A DNA stretch of 63,053 nt from a virus: positions 1 through 63,053 of IMG/VR virus record IMGVR_UViG_3300037076_000066, one strand, 5' to 3'. Shown one piece after another: positions 51,789 to 59,485 of this stretch. The translations under genes were made by a program, and so were the position numbers. The notes under the pieces were generated by a model. The model saw nothing but the letters and a program-made list of their open reading frames with translations, searched no databases and was not told the origin of the DNA. Position 1 is the stretch's first letter. Every line of letters begins with the position of its first letter.

Positions 51789-53255
51789 TTATTTCTTATA
51801 ATCGTGTCCGGGAGCAAATCCACCACCCGTGACAAATACCCGCTTACTCTTTAACGTATCTAATTTAGCAATCATCGAATTCAACTGAGCTACTTGAGGT
51901 GTCATTTGTGTCTGCCCCGGTCTATCAAAATGAGTATGAGTCTTGAGCCAAGTTAATAATTCATTTAGGAAATTCACGGTGGTCTGTCCTAATAACACCG
52001 GTTCGCCTTTTTGATTTATTTCTCCCAAATAAATCCTAGGCGAGTTTATAGCACATTCTGAATTGGTTGTTAATACCACTCTATCTTGAGCATCAACAAT
52101 AAATTCGCTATCCGTCACTATCCCATATCTCTTCTTGGAAAAATGTAAAGATTCTCCATACCGAGAAGAAAATATTAGTCGATCACTATTAATAACGATT
52201 TGGTCTCCATCCAATGGAGAAGGATATTTAAAATTGGTAGTTCCTTGAAAAGCAGGAACTTCCTCTCCTTTTCCATCACCATACATTGTTTTAAAACAAG
52301 TTGTTACAAACTTACTAGTTGTCTTTCCGCTGGTAATATGAATGGATGATCCGTCTAGATTTACATCTTCGGAAATATATCCCCCGACATTTTTCTCTTG
52401 GGGAGTGCCTTTTATTGTGGATGCTAATATAGATTTTGCCGGACTGCCATGTAATGATAAAGTTTTACCTTCTTCTAAGATGGGACGTTGTCTATTTCTA
52501 ATTAAAATCATCGGATTGCCGCCGTTATTTACATAATCCGTATTGGACGGACTGCTAATATCATTTTTCCGATTATTATCATATGCCGTAAAATGGATAC
52601 TTTGACCAAATCTACTTTCAATTGCTAAATCACCTTCATATCTTCTTAAGTTTCTTATCCGGTTATTCGATACAAAATATTTTCCGGCATATCCAGAATA
52701 TCCAGTATTTCCCTTATAATTTGTCGTTGATGGGTTTGTCCCGGTATAAGGAGTCGTTGAAAATAATTCGGTATTGGGTGGATTAACGAGATCAATATTA
52801 AAATCTAAATTATTATTGGCCCAATTATGATAATTAACTTTCTTAGAATAATACGTCTTTCCGTTATATTGAGATAAGACTACCGTTTCATATATTAGAG
52901 GATATTCGGAAATATTAGATTCGGCTGGATAAGCCCATATTAATTTATCCTTGCTTATATTTTTTCCTGATTCAATAGGCCGAACTAATATTCGACCAAT
53001 CCATGAATAATCAATATCAGTTTGATTAGCCTGTTTATTATTAACGGCCAATGGCCATCGGTCAGCATCTACAGTATTAAAAACACCGGAACCCCTCTTA
53101 AAAAAAGGATGGGAGTCATCTAAAATAACATCAAGAACAACTCCCAATTCAAGTTCATAAAATTCAAGTTGAGTTGCTGAGTTGGATGATTTATGATTTA
53201 ATCCAAAATGATCAACTGTTCTTAAATTTTTATCGGATGATTTGGTATAGGCCAT
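51789..53255 (-). CDS. Baseplate hub/spike protein, gp5-like without lysozyme domain
   Basis: 488 residues. An N-terminal beta-barrel-like region (YSWIGRILVRPIESGKNISK, LIWAYPAESNI) is followed by ESRFGQSIHFTAYD and NPMILIRNRQRPILEEGKTL, and a C-terminal part DRLIFSSRYGESLHFSKKRY with LGEINQKGEPVLLGQTTVNF and LLTWLKTHTHFDRPGQTQ, as in gp5/VgrG-type spike proteins. No lysozyme catalytic domain is present, unlike T4 gp5. Lysis of the wall during entry would require another enzyme. Probably the central tail-spike component. Confidence 0.72.
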   Translation of the reverse strand: MAYTKSSDKNLRTVDHFGLNHKSSNSATQLEFYELELGVVLDVILDDSHPFFKRGSGVFNTVDADRWPLAVNNKQANQTDIDYSWIGRILVRPIESGKNISKDKLIWAYPAESNISEYPLIYETVVLSQYNGKTYYSKKVNYHNWANNNLDFNIDLVNPPNTELFSTTPYTGTNPSTTNYKGNTGYSGYAGKYFVSNNRIRNLRRYEGDLAIESRFGQSIHFTAYDNNRKNDISSPSNTDYVNNGGNPMILIRNRQRPILEEGKTLSLHGSPAKSILASTIKGTPQEKNVGGYISEDVNLDGSSIHITSGKTTSKFVTTCFKTMYGDGKGEEVPAFQGTTNFKYPSPLDGDQIVINSDRLIFSSRYGESLHFSKKRYGIVTDSEFIVDAQDRVVLTTNSECAINSPRIYLGEINQKGEPVLLGQTTVNFLNELLTWLKTHTHFDRPGQTQMTPQVAQLNSMIAKLDTLKSKRVFVTGGGFAPGHDYKK

Positions 53256-53257
53256 AA

Positions 53258-53632
53258 TTACATTTTGAAATTTTCAACGGGAACATTTATCGAAGACTTT
53301 AAATCGGTAACACTTGATTCTATAGAATTTCTTAATTGCTCTTTTTCTTCTTCACTTAATAATTCTCCATTAACTGCACCCTCCTTAAGAGTTTCCATTT
53401 TTTGAATGACTGCTATCATCTTTAAAAAATTATCATCGTTTTTTACACCTACGATCATAAAATCATTGATTCTTGGGAGCATTAAAATTGCGTCGTTCTT
53501 GTCTGTTATATGTTTTTGAATATCAGATAGAATGGTATTAATCTGCGTCTTTTTATTCTCTGATCGATTATACATTTCTCGATATAAATCGGTCATACTC
53601 TTATCGTCAAATATTATCTTATCATTATCCAT
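53258..53632 (-). CDS. Conserved hypothetical late protein
   Basis: 124 residues from ATG at 53630-53632 (MDNDKIIFDDKSMTDLYREM). A GTG-initiated form starts 27 bases earlier and overlaps the upstream stop, but the internal ATG is preferred because it restores a TATAAT-rich start region and a normal N-terminus. Mostly helical with two acidic-basic stretches (ILMLPRINDFMIVGVKNDDN). Similar proteins precede hub genes in large T4-like phages in my recollection; function unknown. Confidence 0.62.
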   Translation of the reverse strand: MDNDKIIFDDKSMTDLYREMYNRSENKKTQINTILSDIQKHITDKNDAILMLPRINDFMIVGVKNDDNFLKMIAVIQKMETLKEGAVNGELLSEEEKEQLRNSIESSVTDLKSSINVPVENFKM

Positions 53633-53655
53633 ATTATAATATATAGTGATGATTA

Positions 53656-54378
53656 TCACATTTTATTGCTTTTTCGGAGATTATCTTCAACTAATAATGG
53701 TTGCAAATTTGTATAATGGACTGCTTTTAAAAATTGAGTTCTATCCGTCAAATCGAAAGAAGAAAGAGGAATAATATGATCGATGTGCCAAACCACACCA
53801 TAATTATCCATTGTCATATCACCATAGAATTGAGATTTGAATTGTAATTTTAAGTCATCAATGGAACATCCTAAGTCTCGAACAGCCGAACCAACCTTGT
53901 AGTGTTTCTTCAATGCCGATGATATGCGAACTCGTAAACACGCTGCAATATGGAAATTTATATCTTCTTTTCTACGTTTTTTAATATATTCGTTACGAGA
54001 AGATTTATTGTTTTGATAATATCCTCTAGAATAATCTTTCAATTTATCGGCATGTTCTTCATAATAATTGTCGTAATATGCTGATAACTTATCTTTATTA
54101 TCGTTCCAATACTTAGTTTTATATTCTGCGATAGGTTCTTTATGATTGTCCCGGTAGATTTTTACTTCTGATTTAATATGCTCCTTATTTTCTTCGTAAT
54201 ATAATTGATTATAACTCTTCGTTTTTTCCTTATGCCCGACAGATTCTCTAGTCCTTTTAGAATTATCCTTACATTGTTGCTTATTTTCCTGATAATATTT
54301 TTTGTTCTTTAATTTACGCCTAATATCCGACATTACTTTTTTGAGTAATTTTAAATCTTCTTTTAATGTGGGATTCAT
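53656..54378 (-). CDS. HNH homing endonuclease with basic repeat region
   Basis: 240 residues. Residues 20-135 contain an imperfect repeat of the type KYYQENKQQCKDNSKRTRES, YYEENKEHIKSEVKIYRDNH, YYEEHADKLKDYSRGYYQNN, a DNA-binding linker seen in phage mobile endonucleases. The C-terminal nuclease core reads VVWHIDHIIPLSSFDLTDRT followed by HYTNLQPLLVEDNLRKSNK, a canonical HNH. Inserted between sigma-factor and hub-operon genes, overlapping the sigma gene stop region by 4 bases (54375-54378). Free-standing. Confidence 0.87.
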   Translation of the reverse strand: MNPTLKEDLKLLKKVMSDIRRKLKNKKYYQENKQQCKDNSKRTRESVGHKEKTKSYNQLYYEENKEHIKSEVKIYRDNHKEPIAEYKTKYWNDNKDKLSAYYDNYYEEHADKLKDYSRGYYQNNKSSRNEYIKKRRKEDINFHIAACLRVRISSALKKHYKVGSAVRDLGCSIDDLKLQFKSQFYGDMTMDNYGVVWHIDHIIPLSSFDLTDRTQFLKAVHYTNLQPLLVEDNLRKSNKM

Positions 54379-55277
54379 ATCTCAATATTACCTGTGTTCT
54401 TATATTCATTACTAATAATTTTATAAAATGATTTCATCTTATTTAATATTTTTGTTATTGCTTGTGTCCGGCAATTTGAAATTTCTCTAATTATCAGATA
54501 AAGGACCTTTTTGTTATTCAGGTCGACTTTATCAGAATTTCTTAACAACTCGACAACAGCATTAGCTATTTCAGCATCTTGTTGTTTGGGGAATATTATA
54601 GGAATATTCTTTTCAAAGTATTTAACCATCAAACTCATAAAATCGTTCATTTCCATTTGATTGTGATGTTTATCAACTTGTTGTAATTGAACGGTATGTT
54701 CTTCTCGATCTTCTCCAATTTCAACATTTTGATTGAATTTTTTATAATTACCATTATTTAATAGGATTAGAAAATGCTTGGCGACGATAGAAAAATATGA
54801 ATACGCCTTCGCAGGTCGGTCCGGATGGATCTTGCTCCTTCGTTCTGGATCAAATTTATGAATGTTTAAAACTAAATGACTAACAGCCTCTTTTTGAATA
54901 TCAAACGGGCTGACTTCAAAGTAACTAAATTTAAATGTATTAAATATACATTCAACTAATTTAGTAAAGGGTTGATGTATTCTAGTTATATACAATTCAT
55001 TCTTTATATTTTGATCATCTGTTGAATTGTATTCTATAATGGCTTGTTCCGTGTCATTTGTGAAGTATCTAAGCGGACTCGTTGGGCTAGTTAATTTCCG
55101 CTGTTTTCTTGGTTTTTTAGCTATAGATTCAACATGTGCCGGAGCAATTATCTTCTTAATTTTTTTACTCTTATGAATTTTAAATTTAATCTTCTTAACT
55201 TTAGATTTTAGTTTATTATTAATGATACTTTTATTTTTTGTAGATTTATTATTTTTTCTCATTTTGTAACTCCTCAA
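54375..55277 (-). CDS. 55: Late-transcription sigma factor, T4 gp55-like
   Basis: 300 residues. Residues 1-65 are a very basic tail (KNKSIINNKLKSKVKKIKFK). Region 2-like sequence follows: NTFKFSYFEVSPFDIQKEAV, SHLVLNIHKFDPERRSKI and AYSYFSIVAKHFLILL, corresponding to the DNA-melting helix of gp55 (AFDPEKS..FAYFTTIAFRAF). Regions 3 and 4 are absent, as in gp55. The last part is helical and polar. In T4 this factor directs RNA polymerase to TATAAATA late promoters; here a motif ATATTTATA before many structural genes may be its target. Overlaps the upstream membrane protein by 29 bases. Confidence 0.78.
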   Translation of the reverse strand: MRSYKMRKNNKSTKNKSIINNKLKSKVKKIKFKIHKSKKIKKIIAPAHVESIAKKPRKQRKLTSPTSPLRYFTNDTEQAIIEYNSTDDQNIKNELYITRIHQPFTKLVECIFNTFKFSYFEVSPFDIQKEAVSHLVLNIHKFDPERRSKIHPDRPAKAYSYFSIVAKHFLILLNNGNYKKFNQNVEIGEDREEHTVQLQQVDKHHNQMEMNDFMSLMVKYFEKNIPIIFPKQQDAEIANAVVELLRNSDKVDLNNKKVLYLIIREISNCRTQAITKILNKMKSFYKIISNEYKNTGNIEI

Positions 55278-55587
55278 TATTTTTGTTTAAATCCTCAACA
55301 ACTTGCGTTAAATCGGCAAATATTTGCCCGACCATGTCATCCGATTCGAATAAGCCTTTTTCAGATATTCTAGAACTGAATACACCTTGTTTATCAATTT
55401 CTCTCATAGTAGATAGAGATTTTACTACTAATTCTCTCATAGAAACTACAAAAGCATCACTCTTTAATATTTCTTTTTCATAAAATGCTATTTTTTTCTG
55501 ATGAATTTTGGAAAGAACTCCTAACGAAATATTAATTCCGATTGATATGGTGAGTAAGACTAACGACGTAACAAGTATTATAATCAT
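55249..55587 (-). CDS. Small membrane-anchored coiled-coil protein
   Basis: 112 residues. Residues 2-24 form a hydrophobic segment (IIILVTSLVLLTISIGINIS) typical of an N-terminal membrane anchor; the rest is charged helix with heptad features (QVVEDLNKNIEELQNEKK). No family recognised. It precedes and overlaps the late sigma gene, and follows a 37-residue gene, suggesting a small operon. Could act at the envelope, for example in lysis timing, but no evidence is seen. Confidence 0.62.
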   Translation of the reverse strand: MIIILVTSLVLLTISIGINISLGVLSKIHQKKIAFYEKEILKSDAFVVSMRELVVKSLSTMREIDKQGVFSSRISEKGLFESDDMVGQIFADLTQVVEDLNKNIEELQNEKK

Positions 55588-55591
55588 ATCT

Positions 55592-55705
55592 CTAATCTAA
55601 AAATTCTTTTAATTGTTCGATTGTTTCTTCAATGATATCCAAGTCTTTATCTTCGATGGCATCATTGAGCATTTTAATTATATCTTTAATATCTTGTTGT
55701 TCCAT
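55592..55705 (-). CDS. Small acidic helical protein, 37 residues
   Basis: ATG at 55703-55705: MEQQDIKDIIKMLNDAIEDK, then DLDIIEETIEQLKEFLD and TAG. Amphipathic helix pattern throughout. It lies 4 bases before the membrane-protein gene and is open and co-oriented, so it is probably translated. Function unknown. Confidence 0.5.
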   Translation of the reverse strand: MEQQDIKDIIKMLNDAIEDKDLDIIEETIEQLKEFLD

Positions 55706-55862
55706 GATTATTTTGTATATATGAGGGTTAGTGTTACATTTCATATATATTATAATTTATTGCAAAACATAGATTTTTTTAAATATAATCTATATTACAT
55801 CAAAAAATAGTAATAGTCAACTTATTATAACTATTTAATGATTTATTATTTGTGGAGAAGAA
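55706..55862. promoter_or_regulatory. AT-rich intergenic region
   Basis: 157 bases, very AT-rich, between the SGNH hydrolase stop and the small 37-residue gene. It contains TATATA 10 bases before the ATG at 55705 and a palindrome-like ATATATATTATAAT stretch. A promoter for the sigma-factor operon is likely; no exact consensus pair can be assigned. Confidence 0.35.
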
Positions 55863-56435
55863 TTAAATCCCTAACATCGTCTTGAAATGTGCCGCCAGCG
55901 CAACATGCCCCTTAATATTAGGATGCATATCGGGGGGTAGAAACATATCAGGAGTAAGAACCGTGCTCGTTTCAAATACTTCTACTCCTTTAACGGTAGC
56001 AGCCGCAGCACGAATAGTTTGATTAATTTGAAGCATTAGAGCAGCTATTTTTGGATCACTGCCATTAAGGGGGTCAGTATAAGTCATTACAATTGTTCTT
56101 GGTTTCTTAGCAACTGCAATAATTTTGGCTAGATTTTTCTGTTCTAACTTCCAATTAATAGGCAAGCCACCTTTAAAAAGATTTAACGCATCATTCCCCA
56201 ACAATGACATAATAAGAACATCGGCTTTGATTTGATTTGCCATTGCCATTCGATTGCCGAAATTAGTCACCCATTGAATTACGGTGCTGCCCGGAACTGC
56301 ACCTGCTATGCAGGACGGCCCCAGCAATTGGGGCCATCCATGTTCGTTTAATTCTCCGTTGGGAGTTGCACAAATTGCACTTGACCAGCTATCTCCGATT
56401 GTTATAATTTTCATTTTTTTCATTTTAGGTTTCAT
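55863..56435 (-). CDS. SGNH/GDSL-family hydrolase
   Basis: 190 residues; the true start may be the ATG eight codons in (MKIITIGDSWSS). All four SGNH blocks are seen: block I GDSWSS (nucleophile Ser), block II Gly in AVPGSTVIQW, block III Asn in LLGNDALNLF, and block V DMHPNIKGH (Asp and His). Such enzymes hydrolyse esters, often acetyl groups on surface polysaccharides. It is adjacent to the tail-fibre genes, so it could be a receptor-modifying enzyme on the tail or act on host glycans. The gene is somewhat richer in G+C than its neighbours. Confidence 0.85.
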   Translation of the reverse strand: MKPKMKKMKIITIGDSWSSAICATPNGELNEHGWPQLLGPSCIAGAVPGSTVIQWVTNFGNRMAMANQIKADVLIMSLLGNDALNLFKGGLPINWKLEQKNLAKIIAVAKKPRTIVMTYTDPLNGSDPKIAALMLQINQTIRAAAATVKGVEVFETSTVLTPDMFLPPDMHPNIKGHVALAAHFKTMLGI

Positions 56436-56472
56436 TTTTTTATATTATATTTTCAAATTTTATTATTAATAT

Positions 56473-56522
56473 ATCGGAATTGACCCACTACCCTAAAGGG
56501 ATAGCGGCTTTCTTCCTCCGAT
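56473..56522 (-). repeat. Solo IS200/IS605-like right-end hairpin
   Basis: On the minus strand: AAAGCCGCTATCCCTTTAGG, where CTA-t-CCC-TTTA-GGG-TAG forms the same stem, bulged base and TTTA loop as both ends of the TnpB element at 5.3-6.7 kb, then GGGTCAA. An outer pair ATCGGA/TCCGAT flanks it. No T-run follows, so it is not a standard terminator. It may be a remnant or a non-autonomous derivative between tail-fibre and hydrolase genes. Confidence 0.4.
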
Positions 56523-56530
56523 CAAGTAAA

Positions 56531-57400
56531 TCAATAATAACCTACAAGTCGAATAGTGGTTGACACAAATAATGCCAGTCCACTAGTTACATAATAATAA
56601 AAAGAACCGTCAGTTGCACATGGAAATGTCCCCTGTCCACTCCCATAGATCCTTTGAAAATTACTAGTGGCACCTTTACCGGCATACAATAATCTCGGAT
56701 GAGAAGCCAAAGACCCTAATCCGTCTTGGGATATATATACAATATTTGTGTTCTCCGTGGTTGTACTCAGGGTTGTCCACCCATCTAAAATTACTGCTGA
56801 TGTTCCTGTTGGAAGTATTCCAACCGAACCAGAAAATCTTACCCAACTACCATGGAGGGTGCTGTTGTTAAGGACGACGATGGGGGTTATAAATGTCGGG
56901 CCACCACCAGCAGTCCCCACTGGGGAATTTAACGCATAACTAGCCGTTGTTGATCTTAATGCATAACTAGCCGATATAGTAGTCCCCACTGGGGAATTTA
57001 ACGCATAACTAGCCGTTGTTGATCTTAATGCATAACTAGCCGATATAGTAGACCCCGCCGGGGAACTTAATGCATAACTAGCCGTTGTTGATCTTAATGC
57101 ATAACTACTGCTTGTCGCTGCACTCGAAGTTGCCGAATAACTTGAGCTGATTGATGCTGATGCCCAACTTCCCGATACTTGATATGTGGCGGGAACATAA
57201 CTTGCACTCACGGAATTTTTAACATAACTCGATGTTGATGAATATGATGCTGACCCACTGGCGGCAAACCAAGTATTAAGGGTATTAATATCAGTTCGGA
57301 AGGTCGTTAGTGAACTGCTTTGATCAATCGGGAAGAAATCATAGCGAGAAAGTGTTCCAAGTGGATTTAATTGACTTATTTTAATAATTGAATCGGCCAT
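56531..57400 (-). CDS. Tail-fibre-like protein with Ser/Ala/Tyr repeats
   Basis: 289 residues. N-terminus IIKISQLNPLGTLSRYDFFP resembles the anchor of the neighbouring fibre protein (ERISQLNNLPAANVASNDLF). Residues 50-170 are repeats of the SASYALRSTTASYAL type, including three near-identical 23-residue copies. Residues 175-289 form a distinct C-terminal domain (VRFSGSVGILPTGTSAVILD), probably the receptor-binding head. The ATATTTATA element is 5 bases before ATG. Confidence 0.75.
   Translation of the reverse strand: MADSIIKISQLNPLGTLSRYDFFPIDQSSSLTTFRTDINTLNTWFAASGSASYSSTSSYVKNSVSASYVPATYQVSGSWASASISSSYSATSSAATSSSYALRSTTASYALSSPAGSTISASYALRSTTASYALNSPVGTTISASYALRSTTASYALNSPVGTAGGGPTFITPIVVLNNSTLHGSWVRFSGSVGILPTGTSAVILDGWTTLSTTTENTNIVYISQDGLGSLASHPRLLYAGKGATSNFQRIYGSGQGTFPCATDGSFYYYVTSGLALFVSTTIRLVGYY
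56913..57119 (-). repeat. Tandem repeat, 69-base period, about three copies
   Basis: GTCCCCACTGGGGAATTTA recurs at 56913, 56982 and (diverged) 57051, each followed by nearly identical sequence coding for SYALRSTTASYALNSPVG. Period equals 23 codons, so copy-number change keeps the frame of the fibre gene. Confidence 0.8.
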
Positions 57401-57405
57401 ATGAA

Positions 57406-57414
57406 TATAAATAT
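57406..57414 (-). promoter_or_regulatory. Start-proximal ATATTTATA element of tail-fibre gene
   Basis: Exact element, 5 bases before the ATG at 57400. Confidence 0.5.
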
Positions 57415-57463
57415 AATTGAAATGAAAATCTAAACAGTTATTTTATCGGATATTTAAACTTCA

Positions 57464-59245
57464 TCAGTAGTTGACTGTCCATGAATATAATGATGACGTT
57501 AGTAGTTGTTTATTATACCACGCAATGGTATTTGTATTTGTCGAAATATTATTATTGGAAATATCCAGCGTTCCGCCTATAATATTAGATGCCGAAACTT
57601 CGGCTACTAACATAGATGTGATAATGTCTAAATCGTATTGGGCTAGTTCACAATACGAAACATTCAGATACTGAATTCCCTTCATCATACTAAGAGGCCA
57701 CTTACGAATAATAGGATTTCTCGATACGTTTAGATATGACATGGACAGGGGCAACGCTGATAAATCGGATATATTATTACCACCTCCAACTGTATTAGAT
57801 ACGTCTAAATATGCTACGTTCGAATTATACAGCGGGGGTAATGTTGATAAATTACAATTTTGGCATGACATTGTTACCAACGACAATGGAACTCCATCTA
57901 TAGAAGATACGCTAGAACTATTTAAAATTAAAGTATTTAATGACGTAGCCGTCCATAGATTGGTAAGTGTATTAAAAATATTTTCATTGCTGTTTAGATA
58001 TGTTAGATAACTTTCTGATGATGGTGTTGTCGCTGTTAAATTTTGAATGGTGTTATTTCCGCTTGATGATGTGATTATTCCAAATGAATTATAACTAGCA
58101 CTATAACTACAAGTAAAAGATTGATCTGATGATAAGATCGGTATTCCAGAAACATCAGAAGTAACGACAAAAATGTTGGCATCGCTACTTAATCTAAAAG
58201 ATGGAGTTGTATCGGGCATTCCGTAAAAATAAAACGAAATGCTGTTATCCCCAATATCTAAATATGATGCCTCTACATATGTTCTATATGATCCCGCCGA
58301 TAAATGTGTATTGTTTGTTAAATAGAAAGGTTGAATGGCACCTATTGACGACGTATTTGTTATAGTAGTATCGACGCCTTGAAGATATGAGTTATATGAA
58401 GCAGATGATAATATCTGAGTATCCCCTGTCATCAAATTTTGGACGATGAGAGATACTTTTGGGTTCCAGATAGAACTATATACACTACCCGTATTATGTA
58501 ATACAGCGACTAATCCACATGCCGTTATATTTACTAAACTCGAAGTTTGAAGAGAATTGTTCATTCTTATTTCATCGATCTGAGCAATTACAGATTCCGT
58601 TACAAGAAGCGTTTCACCCGAAGAAAACGACGAAGTATTATATACTATATTAGTATGTGTAGTGATGGATGCTATATTTCCCGATTGATTTATATCGCTA
58701 TTCACGAGGGATAACGCAACACTTGCAATATCTGCACTCCCGGCGGAAGATGCATAAGATGCGCTCACTGCATTTTGCGAATTCTCTGCATATGCAATAG
58801 CCATTCCCGTTACTAACGCATAAGACGAGGTCGTTGAATAACTTGAAGTATTGGCAAAAGAACTTGAAATTGAACTTAGACTACTTGATGCCCAAGATGC
58901 ACTTAACGAGCTTGTAGCATATGAAACTTGTGCTGCTGTCGGAGCATTTAGAGCATATGTTGCTATATTAGCAAGACTAGAAGTAGCAGAATGAGAACTT
59001 GAAATTGAATTTAGACTGCTTGATGCCCACGATGAACTTAATGAGCTAGTCGCATATTTAGCAAGATTGGAATTACTAGAATAAGAACTTGAACTTATTC
59101 CACTACCCAACACATAAGTCTTTAAATCTATAGCCGTTAGATTTTTTGATTCAGGCAAAGACATGTCTGATATAACGAATAGATCATTACTTGCTACATT
59201 TGCTGCTGGTAAATTGTTTAATTGAGATATTCTTTCATTAGCCAT
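57464..59245 (-). CDS. Tail-fibre-like protein with leucine-rich repeats
   Basis: 593 residues. The N-terminal 45 residues share the anchor pattern of the gene at 56531-57400. Residues 50-185 are SASWASSSL/SSISSS-type shaft repeats. The middle (about 190-390) is beta-rich. Residues about 420-570 are leucine-rich repeats: SLNTLILNSSSVSSIDGVPL, SLVTMSCQNCNLSTLPPLYN, VAYLDVSNTVGG, MSYLNVSRNPIIRKW, IQYLNVSYCELAQYDL, GTLDISNNNIS. LRRs in tail fibres could mediate receptor binding. The ATATTTATA element lies 5 bases before ATG. Confidence 0.8.
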   Translation of the reverse strand: MANERISQLNNLPAANVASNDLFVISDMSLPESKNLTAIDLKTYVLGSGISSSSYSSNSNLAKYATSSLSSSWASSSLNSISSSHSATSSLANIATYALNAPTAAQVSYATSSLSASWASSSLSSISSSFANTSSYSTTSSYALVTGMAIAYAENSQNAVSASYASSAGSADIASVALSLVNSDINQSGNIASITTHTNIVYNTSSFSSGETLLVTESVIAQIDEIRMNNSLQTSSLVNITACGLVAVLHNTGSVYSSIWNPKVSLIVQNLMTGDTQILSSASYNSYLQGVDTTITNTSSIGAIQPFYLTNNTHLSAGSYRTYVEASYLDIGDNSISFYFYGMPDTTPSFRLSSDANIFVVTSDVSGIPILSSDQSFTCSYSASYNSFGIITSSSGNNTIQNLTATTPSSESYLTYLNSNENIFNTLTNLWTATSLNTLILNSSSVSSIDGVPLSLVTMSCQNCNLSTLPPLYNSNVAYLDVSNTVGGGNNISDLSALPLSMSYLNVSRNPIIRKWPLSMMKGIQYLNVSYCELAQYDLDIITSMLVAEVSASNIIGGTLDISNNNISTNTNTIAWYNKQLLTSSLYSWTVNY

Positions 59246-59250
59246 ATGTT

Positions 59251-59259
59251 TATAAATAT
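59251..59259 (-). promoter_or_regulatory. Start-proximal ATATTTATA element of LRR fibre gene
   Basis: Exact element, 5 bases before the ATG at 59245. Confidence 0.5.
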
Positions 59260-59344
59260 AATCGAAATGGGAATTTAGAAAATATAAATAGTTATTTTAT
59301 CACATTTTTATCACTTTTCGAAATATTGATTATATGTATAAGAT

Positions 59345-59485
59345 ATGGGAAGAAAAAAATTATACAAAACTAACGAGGAATTGAGAATTTCAATTAACGA
59401 AAAATCAATGAGATATTATCTGAAAAATAAAGAATTAATCCAAAAGAAGAATTTAAAACGATATTATGATAAGAAAGAAAAATAA
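59345..59485 (+). CDS. Small basic protein, 46 residues
   Basis: ATG at 59345 encodes MGRKKLYKTNEELRISINEK, then SMRYYLKNKELIQKKNLKRYYDKKEK. The RYYLKNKELIQKK pattern is like the basic repeats of the HNH endonuclease at 53656-54378. Its stop lies 18 bases into the downstream endonuclease gene, so the two overlap. Probably a DNA-binding companion or leader of the endonuclease; evidence is limited to frame, overlap and composition. Confidence 0.5.
   Translation: MGRKKLYKTNEELRISINEKSMRYYLKNKELIQKKNLKRYYDKKEK

Noticed and set aside
56484-56520. Transcription terminator after the tail-fibre gene
   Set aside because: The hairpin is not followed by a T-run in the direction of transcription and has the bulge/TTTA design of IS200/IS605 ends.
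56913-57119. CRISPR-like array
   Set aside because: The 69-base repeats are in frame, contiguous and coding for fibre shaft; no short direct repeats with unique spacers are present.
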